DNA of 64,000 nt, from the NCBI RefSeq assembly GCF_934643285.1, contig NZ_CAKUBT010000006.1, positions 1-64,000 of the forward strand, written 5' to 3'. The DNA comes from an uncultured Ellagibacter sp. (lineage in GTDB: Bacteria; Actinomycetota; Coriobacteriia; Coriobacteriales; Eggerthellaceae). The notes under the pieces were generated by a model. The model was not told the DNA's origin and did not search any database. It saw only the letters and a list, made by a program, of their open reading frames with translations. The position numbers and the translations under genes were made by a program. Positions 50,765 to 58,856 of the stretch are shown one piece after another (the stretch's first letter is position 1; every line of letters starts with the position of its first letter).

Positions 50765-53296
50765 CTACGCAAGCCCGAACGCAAGCCCCACGGCGCGGAT
50801 GCAGAACGCCACGACCCACGCGACGACGCACTGGGACACCACGAGCTTCGCCGCCGTGCGGCCGTTCGTCTCCTTCTTCACCGTCGCGATGGCAGCCACG
50901 CAGGGCGTATAGAGCAGCGTGAACACGAGGAACACGAACGCCGTGAAGGGCGTGAACACCTCCTGAAGCGCCGCGACGCCACCACCGACGAGCACGGTCA
51001 GTGTGGACACGACGCTCTCCTTGGCCATAAATCCGGTGAGCAGCGCCGTCGATGCGCGCCAGTCACCGAACCCGAGCGGTGCGAACACCGGGGCAATCGC
51101 GCCGCCGATCAAGGCGAGCAGGCTCTCATCGGCGCTTGCCGCAAGACCGAGTCCCGCGTCGAAGGTCTGCAGGAACCAGATAGCGAGCGTCGCGAGGAAC
51201 ACGACGGTGAACGCCTTCTGGATGAACCCTTTCGCCTTGTCCCATACGAGGCGAAGCACGCTTTTCGCGCTGGGGAGGCGGTAGTTGGGAAGCTCCATCA
51301 CGAACGGCACGGGCTCGCCGGTGAATTTGAACCGCTTGAGCGCAAGCGCGTAAAGGACGCCTGTCGCCATGCCGAGCAGATAGAGGGCAAGCACCACAAA
51401 ACCACGCATCTCAGGCGGGAAGAATACACTTGTGAGCAGGCCGTATATCGGAAGTTTTGCGCTGCAGCTCATGAAGGGGACAAGCAGGATCGTCATCTTG
51501 CGGTCGCGCTCGCTCGACAAGGTGCGCGAAGCCATGATTGCCGGTACCGAACAGCCGAACCCCATGAGCATGGGCACGAAGCTTCTGCCCGAAAGGCCAA
51601 GACGGCGCAGCGGCTTGTCCATTACGAAGGCCACGCGCGCCATGTATCCGCTGTCCTCAAGAATGGACAGAAACAAAAACAGCGTGACGATGACCGGCAA
51701 AAACCCGAGCACGCTTCCCACGCCGCCGCAGATGCCGTCGGTCACGAGCGAGCTTACAATCGGGCTCACCTCCGCCGCAGCGAGCGCATCGCCGATGGCG
51801 CCGATCACGAAATCGATTCCCGCCTGCAGCCAGTCCGACAGCCATGCGCCAAGCCAGCTGAACGTCATGAGGAACACGAACCCCATAATAAGGATGAAAC
51901 ACGGGATGGCAGTAAAGCGCCCGGTCAGGATGCGGTCGGCCGCCACGCTGCGGACATGCTCGCGGCTCTCGTGCGGGCGGACGATGGTGCGCGCGCAAAG
52001 GCGCTCGATGAACGAGAAGCGCATGTTCGCAAGCGCCGCCTCGCGGTCGAGGCCGCCTTGACGCTCAAGGGCCTCGATGAAGCCGGTGAGCGCCTCGCGC
52101 TCGCGTTCAGGGACGGCGAGCTCGCTTTCGATCAGCGGGTCGCCCTCGACCATCTTCGTCGCGGCGAAACGCACGGGCAGGCCCGCCGCCTTCGCATAGG
52201 GATCGATGAGGTGCATGAACGCATGAACGCAGCGGTGCACCTCGCCGAGCGGATCGCCCGACTTCTCGCCTGCGGGGCAAAAGTCGATGTACCCGGGGAC
52301 TTCGCGGTTCATCGCAACATGCATCGCATGGTCGACAAGCTCGTCGATGCCCTGGTTCTTCACCGCAGAAATGGGCACGACGGGAATGCCGAGCGCCGCC
52401 TCGAGCTCGTTGATGCGCACCGAACCGCCGTTCGCGGAGAGCTCGTCCATCATGTTGAGCGCGAGCACCATGGGAATATTGAGTTCCATCAGCTGCAACG
52501 TGAGATAAAGGTTGCGCTCGATGTTGGTCGCGTCGACGATGTTGATGATCGCGGTGGGCTTCTCTTTGATGAGGAAGTCGCGCGTCACGACCTCCTCGTT
52601 CGAGTACGGCGAGAGCGAGTAGACGCCGGGAAGATCGACCACCGTCGCCTCGGGATGACGGCGCAGCTGGCCCTCCTTTTTGTCGACAGTGACGCCGGGG
52701 AAGTTTCCGACATGCTGATTTGCGCCTGTGAGCTGGTTGAATAGCGTGGTCTTGCCGCAGTTTTGGTTGCCGGCGAGCGCAAAGGTAATCGGCGCGCCCT
52801 TGGGCAGAGGCTCACCGAGGTTGCGGATGTAGTCGTCGCCCGTTGCGCTCACCTCGCCGATGCCGGGGTGCGCGGATGCGCGGGGTAACGGTTCAACGGG
52901 AACAGGTGTCTGAGGAAGGGATTCCACAGGCTCGATCAGGGCGAAGCGGGCGTCGTCGAGGCGCAGCGTCAGCTCGTAGCCGCGCAGCTCGATCTGGATA
53001 GGGTCGCCCATCGGGGCAACCTTGCGCACGCGCACCCCGATGCCGGGCGTAAGCCCCATGTCGAGCAGATGGCGGCGCAGCTCGCCGTGGCCGCGCACCG
53101 CCTTGATGATCGCGCACTGCCCCGCCTTCAGCGTGTCGAGCGTGGGTTCATCGTTTGGTTCATGCTCGCGAACTGCGGATTTGTCATCTGCGGATGCACC
53201 GCTCGAGCGCCCGCCTTCTCCAGGCGCGCCGCCTTTCAGGAGCACTCCCCCGCTTCCCAGCTCGGCCTTCGCCGCATCGTTTTTCTCCTGCGTCAT
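50765..53296 (-). CDS. feoB: FeoA-FeoB fusion ferrous iron transporter
   Basis: An 843-residue protein. A poorly conserved N-terminus (1-48) is followed by a FeoA/SH3-like domain at 51-123, a linker, and FeoB from 165: G1 GNQNCGKTT (176-184), G3 DLPG (221-224), G4 NMMD, then the Gate/nucleoside-recognition membrane core with SCSAKLPIYGLL and FGCSVPAIMASRTL. It imports Fe(II) under anaerobic conditions. FeoA is usually a separate small protein; here it is covalently attached ahead of the G domain. The start at 53296 is the first with a ribosome site (GAGG); the upstream open frame runs through a direct repeat. Fur-type control is likely but no Fur box was identified. Confidence 0.94.
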   Translation of the reverse strand: MTQEKNDAAKAELGSGGVLLKGGAPGEGGRSSGASADDKSAVREHEPNDEPTLDTLKAGQCAIIKAVRGHGELRRHLLDMGLTPGIGVRVRKVAPMGDPIQIELRGYELTLRLDDARFALIEPVESLPQTPVPVEPLPRASAHPGIGEVSATGDDYIRNLGEPLPKGAPITFALAGNQNCGKTTLFNQLTGANQHVGNFPGVTVDKKEGQLRRHPEATVVDLPGVYSLSPYSNEEVVTRDFLIKEKPTAIINIVDATNIERNLYLTLQLMELNIPMVLALNMMDELSANGGSVRINELEAALGIPVVPISAVKNQGIDELVDHAMHVAMNREVPGYIDFCPAGEKSGDPLGEVHRCVHAFMHLIDPYAKAAGLPVRFAATKMVEGDPLIESELAVPEREREALTGFIEALERQGGLDREAALANMRFSFIERLCARTIVRPHESREHVRSVAADRILTGRFTAIPCFILIMGFVFLMTFSWLGAWLSDWLQAGIDFVIGAIGDALAAAEVSPIVSSLVTDGICGGVGSVLGFLPVIVTLFLFLSILEDSGYMARVAFVMDKPLRRLGLSGRSFVPMLMGFGCSVPAIMASRTLSSERDRKMTILLVPFMSCSAKLPIYGLLTSVFFPPEMRGFVVLALYLLGMATGVLYALALKRFKFTGEPVPFVMELPNYRLPSAKSVLRLVWDKAKGFIQKAFTVVFLATLAIWFLQTFDAGLGLAASADESLLALIGGAIAPVFAPLGFGDWRASTALLTGFMAKESVVSTLTVLVGGGVAALQEVFTPFTAFVFLVFTLLYTPCVAAIATVKKETNGRTAAKLVVSQCVVAWVVAFCIRAVGLAFGLA

Positions 53297-53394
53297 GCAA
53301 ACCTCGTCCCCCGCGCTAACTTTCAACTGCTTATCGTCACGCGTAACGGGCGCGAGCGCAAGAACATCTCCCCGAACGGCCGAGAAATATCCAT

Positions 53395-53480
53395 CGCCCC
53401 GCGAGCTGCCAAGCGGGAAAGCTCCTCGTGCCAAGCGGGAAGTTTCTCGCCCCGCGAGCTATCGAGCGGAAAGCTCCTCG
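53395..53480. repeat. Imperfect direct repeat at the HAD/feoAB junction
   Basis: CGCCCCGCGAGCT....GCGG.AAAGCTCCTCG occurs at 53395-53428 and again at 53448-53480, with a partial third copy (GCCAAGCGGGAAGTTTCTCG) between. The second copy includes the last codons and stop of the HAD gene, so the repeat looks like a local duplication of the gene's 3' end. Confidence 0.75.
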
Positions 53481-54259
53481 AGCATGCGGCGCAGCTCCTT
53501 TTGCACGCTGTGCTCGGTGTTGGGGCCGATGACTTTGCGCGCGACCTGCTTTACGGCCGAGCGACCGTTCTCCATCGCGATGGGCATGCCGACCATGCGC
53601 AGGATCTCGTAGTCGTTCATGGAATCGCCGAACGCCGCGACCTCGTCGGCCGAGACGCCGTGCGCCTCCATGACCTGGCGAATTCCCGTCGCTTTGTTCA
53701 CGCCGCGCTGCATGACGTCGATCCACTTTCGGCCCGACGGCGCGAACACGAAGTCCTCCCCCAGCTCGCGGGTGAGCGCATAGGACATATCCATGACGGC
53801 GCCGTCGCTCACATACACCGACGCCTTGATGATGTTCGTCTCCGGGGAAGGCACCTCGTAGGCGCGCACGGGGTTCGGGAGGTTCTTGTCGATCTCGCGC
53901 TCGAAAACGGCCTCGTCGTCGAGGAGGAAGCTGTTCGTCCGATCGAATAGGGCCAGGTGGAGCACGTCGAACAGGGAGACCGCACGGTAGAGGCGGCACA
54001 CGGCGGCATGAGAGAAGACCTCACGGTCGACCAGCTTGCCGCCGACGACAACCTGCGCGCCGTTCGACGCGACGAAGTCCATAAGGTCGATCACAGGCGC
54101 GAACTGCTCGGAAAGCGTGTCGAAGCGGCGCCCCGACGACGCGACGAAGTGGACTCCGCAGCGGCGAAGCCCGCTGATGAGCTCGAACGTTTCAGGCGGG
54201 ACGTTGCCCTCCGCGTCGAGCAGGGTGCCGTCCATGTCGCTTGCGATAAGCTTGATCAT
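53459..54259 (-). CDS. Cof-type HAD phosphatase
   Basis: A 266-residue HAD-IIB hydrolase. Motif I is ASDMDGTLLD (7-16) with the catalytic aspartates, motif II FVASSGR (38-44), motif III Lys in the DVMQRGVNKATGIRQV segment, and motif IV AFGDSMNDYEIL. Such enzymes dephosphorylate sugar phosphates, FMN or PLP; specificity cannot be assigned. The start has AAGGAG seven bases upstream. It is on the feoAB strand, 162 bases away, with a repeat between. Confidence 0.92.
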   Translation of the reverse strand: MIKLIASDMDGTLLDAEGNVPPETFELISGLRRCGVHFVASSGRRFDTLSEQFAPVIDLMDFVASNGAQVVVGGKLVDREVFSHAAVCRLYRAVSLFDVLHLALFDRTNSFLLDDEAVFEREIDKNLPNPVRAYEVPSPETNIIKASVYVSDGAVMDMSYALTRELGEDFVFAPSGRKWIDVMQRGVNKATGIRQVMEAHGVSADEVAAFGDSMNDYEILRMVGMPIAMENGRSAVKQVARKVIGPNTEHSVQKELRRMLEELSAR

Positions 54260-54375
54260 GCAGGTTCTCCTTCTTGCCGGCCCCGTCGCCAGCCTGTTCC
54301 CTTCGCGTTTCCAACGCCTGCATTGTAGCGGGCGTGTATAAAGAAACGGTTAAGGGAAGGTCACGGACCGTCTGC

Positions 54376-54480
54376 GGGCGGCCTCGGAAGGGAGCGACGG
54401 CGGAGGGCCGGCGACCCCAGGGGCGGCCTCGGGAGGGAGCGACGGCGGAGGGCCGGCGACCCCAGGGGCGGCCTCGGGGC
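54376..54480. repeat. 45-bp tandem repeat, two full copies plus a partial
   Basis: GGGCGGCCTCGG.AGGGAGCG... repeats at 54376-54420 and 54421-54465 with a single mismatch, and the first 15-20 bases recur from 54466. GGGGCGGC continues in degenerate form to about 54525. It fills most of the gap between the PPK2 and HAD genes and is extremely GC-rich. Confidence 0.9.
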
Positions 54481-54548
54481 GATAGGCGAAGGGCAACCCC
54501 CAGGGGCGGCAAACCCACGGGCGGTCCCGGAGGCGAAAGCCGAAGGGG

Positions 54549-56240
54549 CTAGTCGGAGAGTCCCGCGTCCTCGAGCGCGGCGACGATCGTGCGCAGGGCC
54601 TTCACGCGCGCGTAGCGTTTGTCGTCGGACTCGAGAATAATCCAGGGCGCGAACGAGGTCGACGTCAGGCGGAACATGTCCTCGATAGCTTCCTTGTACT
54701 GGGGATACTTCTCGCGGTTGCGCCAGTCGTCGTCGGTTATCTTCCACTGCTTGGCGGGGTTCGACTGTCGCTCCTCGAAACGGCGCAGCTGCTCGTCGGG
54801 ACTGACCTCCACCCAGAACTTCAGGAGGATGGCACCCCAATCCACCAGGTCTTTCTCAAAGGCATTGATCTCGTCGTACGCCTGGGTGAGGCGCTCGGGC
54901 GAGGCGTAGCCCTCCACCCGCTCCACAAGCACGCGGCCGTACCAGCTGCGATCGTAGATACCCACATGGCCCGCCTTCGGCAGGCGCGTCCAGTAGCGCC
55001 ACAAGTGCGGGTGCGCGAGCTCGGGCGCCGTGGGGGCGGGGCTCGGGAAGATCGTGTAGGCGCGCGCGTCGAGCGATTGTGCCACGCGCTTGATGTTGCC
55101 ACCCTTGCCCGCGGCGTCCCAGCCCTCGTACATCACCATAAGCGGGATGCGGGCCTGGTACATGTTGTTCTCAAGTCGAAACAGTCGCTTCTGCAGGCTC
55201 TTGAGCTCGTCTTTGTACTCCTCGGGCGAGAGCGCGAGCGAGTGGTCGACGCCCGCAAGCGTCGGTGGGTCGTCGATAAGGTGGAAGCGGGAAGTCGCGG
55301 GGGCGGCAAAGCGCGGGGGCTGTCTCATGGCACCGTCCGCGGAAGCCGAGGCGTCTGCGGGGGTCGAGGCGTCTGCGGCATCCGCCGAGCCCGCGGCACT
55401 TGCGGCCTTCACCGAGTTCGCGGCCTCCTTGCGCGCGAGCGCGGACTCGAGTGCGCGCACAAGCGTCTGCGCGATGACGATGTTCGCGCGGCGCTTGTCT
55501 TCCCCGTTCACAAGCGTCCAAGGGGCGAACGCGAAGTTGCTGCCCTCGAGCATGAGATCGTAGATGCTGTAGGCGTACTCGTAGTTCCCAATGCGCTCGA
55601 GACGCTTCTTGTCGACGCGCCACGCCGTGGTGGGGTCGGCGGCCAGGCGCTCGAGGCGCTCCCTCTGGCCTTCGGCGGACACATGGATGAAGAATTTCAC
55701 GACCTCGTAGCCGTCGTCGACAAGGCCGCGTTCGAACTCGCGTATGGACGCGAGGCACACTCCGGCCTCCTTGCGCGCTGCAAGCTGATCGCCGCGGACA
55801 GCGCCCTTCTTGCCTTCCTTGCGCTTCGGGTTAAGTCCGCCGAATGCACGGCACATCGCGCGCTCGGCGGCCACGGAATACCAGCCGCGATCGTAGAAGG
55901 TGATCGCCCCGCGCGGCCCGAGCGCCTGCCAGAACTGCTGCATGAAAGGCCAGTACCCAGTGACATTATGCCCGGCATCCGAGAACGCCCGCGCCTCGTC
56001 CACGTCGAAATCGCCCGTCACATGAACGCTCGTCGCGCGCGCATCCAGGTTGAACATGAGGTCGGAGATGCGGCTTCCCTTGCCCGCGCCGTTCCATCCC
56101 TCGAAGAGCACCACAAGCCCTACGCCCCGAAGGCGTGCCTGCTGCTGCAACGTCACGAGCCGCTCGATGAGCGCGTCGTGGGTTTCCTTGTACGTGCCCT
56201 TATCGATATCCGGTTGATTCAGATTGACCTGGTCGAGCAT
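54549..56240 (-). CDS. Two-domain polyphosphate kinase 2 (polyphosphate:AMP phosphotransferase type)
   Basis: A 563-residue protein with two fused PPK2 domains. Each has a P loop (EGWNGAGKG at 47-55; EGWDAAGKG near 375) and a lid/Walker B region (TFYDRGWYSVAAERA; GIYDRSWYGRVLVERV). The domains are joined by an Ala/Ser/Asp-rich linker. Two-domain PPK2 enzymes use polyphosphate to phosphorylate AMP to ADP; usually only the second domain is active. The start at 56240 has AAGAGG; the open frame upstream lies over the YigZ gene and is not coding. Confidence 0.92.
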   Translation of the reverse strand: MLDQVNLNQPDIDKGTYKETHDALIERLVTLQQQARLRGVGLVVLFEGWNGAGKGSRISDLMFNLDARATSVHVTGDFDVDEARAFSDAGHNVTGYWPFMQQFWQALGPRGAITFYDRGWYSVAAERAMCRAFGGLNPKRKEGKKGAVRGDQLAARKEAGVCLASIREFERGLVDDGYEVVKFFIHVSAEGQRERLERLAADPTTAWRVDKKRLERIGNYEYAYSIYDLMLEGSNFAFAPWTLVNGEDKRRANIVIAQTLVRALESALARKEAANSVKAASAAGSADAADASTPADASASADGAMRQPPRFAAPATSRFHLIDDPPTLAGVDHSLALSPEEYKDELKSLQKRLFRLENNMYQARIPLMVMYEGWDAAGKGGNIKRVAQSLDARAYTIFPSPAPTAPELAHPHLWRYWTRLPKAGHVGIYDRSWYGRVLVERVEGYASPERLTQAYDEINAFEKDLVDWGAILLKFWVEVSPDEQLRRFEERQSNPAKQWKITDDDWRNREKYPQYKEAIEDMFRLTSTSFAPWIILESDDKRYARVKALRTIVAALEDAGLSD

Positions 56241-56253
56241 GGAAAACCTCTTT

Positions 56254-56928
56254 TCACGTAAGGTTTGGCGCAGCGTCGGGCGCCGAGGAGTCGGCTTGCC
56301 CGGGCACCGCGAAGGGCGCATCGTAGGGGTCACTCTCGATGATCGGACACTGCCCGCGCACGAGCTCCGTGAGGGCCGCCTCGAAGGGCTCCTGCGTGCC
56401 GTCGAGCATGCGGAACGTGAGGGCGACCTGTGCCGCAAAATCGGCGTCGACAGTCTGGGCGCCGTGCTGGCTGGCAAGGCGTTGAGCCTGCTCGTAAAGG
56501 GAATACGGGACCTCGATCAGCACGTCGATGCACCGCGAGACAGACACGATGTCCGCCGCGGCGATACCGGCCTGCGTCGCCTGCGTGTAGGCGCGCACGA
56601 GCCCGCCCGTGCCAAGCAGGATCCCGCCGAAATACCGCGTGACAACCACGGCGACGTCGGTCAGGCCCGCATGCTGGATAGCCTCGAGCGTCGGCATGCC
56701 CGCCGTTTTCTGGGGTTCGCCGTCGTCGGAGTAGCGCACGCGACCGTTCTCGCGCAACACGTAGGCGTACACGTTGTGGCGCGCCATGCGGTGCTCGCTG
56801 CGGATCTCGTCGAGAAACGCGAGCGCCTCTTCCTCGGTTTCGACATGCTGGACGGTGGCGATGAAGCGACTCTTCTTCTCGACGATCTCGGCGCGCGCAC
56901 GACCCTGGGTTGTGCAATACGAGGCCAT
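56254..56928 (-). CDS. YigZ/IMPACT-family protein
   Basis: A 224-residue protein with the UPF0029/IMPACT fold. EIVEKKSRFIATVQHVETEEE comes near the start, followed by HRMARHNVYAYVL, RYSDDGEPQKTAGMP and VVVTRYFGGILLGTGGLVRAY, then a C-terminal DUF1949-like ferredoxin fold. The family is widespread but its bacterial role is uncertain. The ATG at 56928 has AAAGGAG. The stop lies 13 bases before the PPK2 start, so the two genes are co-transcribed. A much longer open frame continues upstream but is antisense to the carbonic anhydrase gene. Confidence 0.93.
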   Translation of the reverse strand: MASYCTTQGRARAEIVEKKSRFIATVQHVETEEEALAFLDEIRSEHRMARHNVYAYVLRENGRVRYSDDGEPQKTAGMPTLEAIQHAGLTDVAVVVTRYFGGILLGTGGLVRAYTQATQAGIAAADIVSVSRCIDVLIEVPYSLYEQAQRLASQHGAQTVDADFAAQVALTFRMLDGTQEPFEAALTELVRGQCPIIESDPYDAPFAVPGQADSSAPDAAPNLT

Positions 56929-57048
56929 GCGGCTCCTTTCGTCTTCGGGAAAACTCAGCTTTGCCCCATCATAGCGCATGCGCGCAAACAGGCGGGCGCG
57001 GGGAGCAGACGATGCTAAACTGTCACTCGTCAAGAGAAAGGGCAGAAA

Positions 57049-57609
57049 ATGGCCGAGAAGTCGACGATCGATCAGATCCTGGAACACAATGCGCGCTTCG
57101 TGGAAGAACGCGAATACGAGCAGTTCAAGACAGACAAATACCCCGACAAAAAGCTCGCCGTGGTCTCGTGCATGGACACGCGTCTGACAGCGCTGCTCAT
57201 GGCGGCGCTCGGGCTTAAGAACGGCGACGCGAAGATCATCAAAGTTGCAGGTGCCGAGGTTTCCCACCCCTTCGGCAGCGTCATGAGATCGCTGCTCATC
57301 GCCGTGTGCGAGCTCGGCGTCGAGGACATCATGATCGTCGCGCACACGAACTGCGGCGCGCAGCACATGAGCGGCGAGGGCATGGTTTCCGACATGATGC
57401 GCCTTGGCGTGAGCGCTGACCACATCAGGATGGCGCACCATTGCGGCATCGACTTCGATAAGTGGCTCGCAGGTTTCGGCGACACCGAGGAGGCAGTGCG
57501 CAAAAGCGTCGACGTGGTGCGCAACCACCCGGTCATGCCGCCGCACGTGCGCGTCGCCGGCTTCATCATGGACTCCGAAACCGGCGAGCTCATTCGCGTG
57601 GCGGATTAG
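57049..57609 (+). CDS. Beta-carbonic anhydrase
   Basis: A 186-residue beta-class carbonic anhydrase that interconverts CO2 and bicarbonate. Zinc ligands are Cys41 with the Asp43-Arg45 dyad (CMDTR) and the HTNC pair His99/Cys102. Length and the VVSCMDTRL and HPFGSVMRSLL segments fit the small type II subgroup. It could supply bicarbonate to the biotin carboxylases. The start has AAAGGG upstream. It is a single gene, convergent with the SDR gene. Confidence 0.95.
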   Translation: MAEKSTIDQILEHNARFVEEREYEQFKTDKYPDKKLAVVSCMDTRLTALLMAALGLKNGDAKIIKVAGAEVSHPFGSVMRSLLIAVCELGVEDIMIVAHTNCGAQHMSGEGMVSDMMRLGVSADHIRMAHHCGIDFDKWLAGFGDTEEAVRKSVDVVRNHPVMPPHVRVAGFIMDSETGELIRVAD

Positions 57610-57740
57610 CATCTGGCAGAAGCGCCGGCACCTCGCAGACGGACGGCGGGCGCTGACCCGACGAGCCTTCCCCCTTCGGCGTTTCGGGCGGGCGAGCCGC
57701 TCCCTTCGCCTTGTGGGGAAGAGGCGCCGGGTCCGCGTTT

Positions 57741-58535
57741 CTAATTCTTCTTGCGCGGGCGTTGGAGTGCTGCCGCCGTCCTCGCCACGAAACCGCGCGG
57801 GGCAAGGCGCGTTGCGAAGACGATCGTCTTTGCGAGCGCACCGGGCACGCAGAGAGCCTTGTTGCGGCAAAGCGCGTTGAAGCCCTCACTCGCAACGAAG
57901 GGGGCATCGAGCGCGACGCGCGAAATCGGGGTGTGTGCCGCATCGGCATTTTCCCAAAACGCCGTGCGCACGGGGCCGGGGCACAGGGCGCTCACGTGCA
58001 CGCCGGCGCGACGCAACTCGACATGGATGGCCTGGGAAAACGACTGGACGAAGGCTTTCGAGGCGTAATAGGTCGCCATTCCCGGGCCGGGCATGAAGCC
58101 CGCCACGGACGCGACATTGAGGACGCCGCCACATTTGCGCTCAGCCATGTCAGGGGCGAACTCGCCCACAAGCTCGACGAGCGCGAGGTCGTTTGTCAGG
58201 ATAAGCTCTCGTTGGCGGGCCATGTCGCTTTCCACGAAGCGCGCGTCGTAGCCGAAGCCTGCGTTGTTCACGAGCACATCGACGACAAGTCCCATCTCGC
58301 GCACGCGGGCGGAAACCTTCGCCGCCGCGCCCACCTTCGCGAGGTCGCACACGATGACGTGGGCCTTTATGTTGTGCTCGAATTCCAGTTGCGCCGCCGC
58401 GTCGACGAGACGCTCCTCGTTGCGGCCGACGAGCACCACGTCCATCCCTCGCGCCGCGCACTGCCGCGCAAGCTCGAACCCCAAACCGCCTGCGCCCCCT
58501 GTGACGAGCGCCGTTTTCCAATCCTTGGTTCCCAT
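57741..58535 (-). CDS. Short-chain dehydrogenase/reductase
   Basis: A 264-residue classical SDR. It has the TALVTGGAGGLGFELA cofactor-binding loop, NNAGFG, catalytic Ser in NVASVAGFMPG, and the YYASK Tyr-Lys pair, then the PGPVRTAFWEN lid. A resemblance to the DltE/YqjQ-like cytoplasmic SDR group is suggested by ELARQCAARGMDVVLVGR. The absence of an Arg/Asp rule residue at the second strand end prevents naming NAD or NADP. The substrate is unknown. The gene is monocistronic on the minus strand. Confidence 0.9.
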   Translation of the reverse strand: MGTKDWKTALVTGGAGGLGFELARQCAARGMDVVLVGRNEERLVDAAAQLEFEHNIKAHVIVCDLAKVGAAAKVSARVREMGLVVDVLVNNAGFGYDARFVESDMARQRELILTNDLALVELVGEFAPDMAERKCGGVLNVASVAGFMPGPGMATYYASKAFVQSFSQAIHVELRRAGVHVSALCPGPVRTAFWENADAAHTPISRVALDAPFVASEGFNALCRNKALCVPGALAKTIVFATRLAPRGFVARTAAALQRPRKKN

Positions 58536-58856
58536 AGCTCACAACCTTTCAGTCCGTCGCGTTTACGGCCGTCGGCAATGTAGCATCATTGTATGACGCG
58601 TGAAGCGAATGCGAGAATAGGCTTCACCACATCTGAGGAATAATTCCTCTTGGGCAATATGACCAGCATCGAGGGAAAGGCTGCAAGGAGTCGACCGAAC
58701 CGCTGCAGACGCCAAGCGACGCAGCTCCTTAAGCTACCTTGGATATCACGTCATCGCGGTCGGGCGCCAGAAAGCGAAGGGCCCCGCCGTCGAACGGTCT
58801 CCGAGAGAGGGGACGATTCGACAAGCGAGGCCCTTCGAGCGTAGCAAGCGAAACGG
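58536..58856. other. Intergenic region with palindromes after the purine permease gene
   Basis: No gene is seen in 321 bases. A perfect 15-base palindrome GAGGAATAATTCCTC lies at 58635-58649. A 63-base imperfect hairpin (58775-58837) with CGAAGGGCC/GGCCCTTCG arms follows the permease stop and may terminate it. The left end contains the SDR ribosome site. Confidence 0.5.
58775..58837 (-). terminator. Long hairpin downstream of the NCS2 permease gene
   Basis: CGAAGGGCC/GGCCCTTCG arms enclose a second arm pair GTCGAA.../...TTCGAC. It begins 20 bases past the permease stop, with only CTTTC after it, so termination is likely but not certain. Confidence 0.55.

Noticed and set aside
50225..52744. 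839-residue plus-strand open frame
   Set aside because: Antisense to feoAB and the PEBP gene; no start signal or motif.
54376..54480. CRISPR-like array
   Set aside because: The units abut without spacers; it is a simple tandem repeat. No cas genes occur in the window.
56929..57870. Upstream extension of the YigZ frame to 538 residues
   Set aside because: The extra part is antisense to the carbonic anhydrase gene, whose zinc ligands are intact; the ATG at 56928 has a strong ribosome site and gives normal length.
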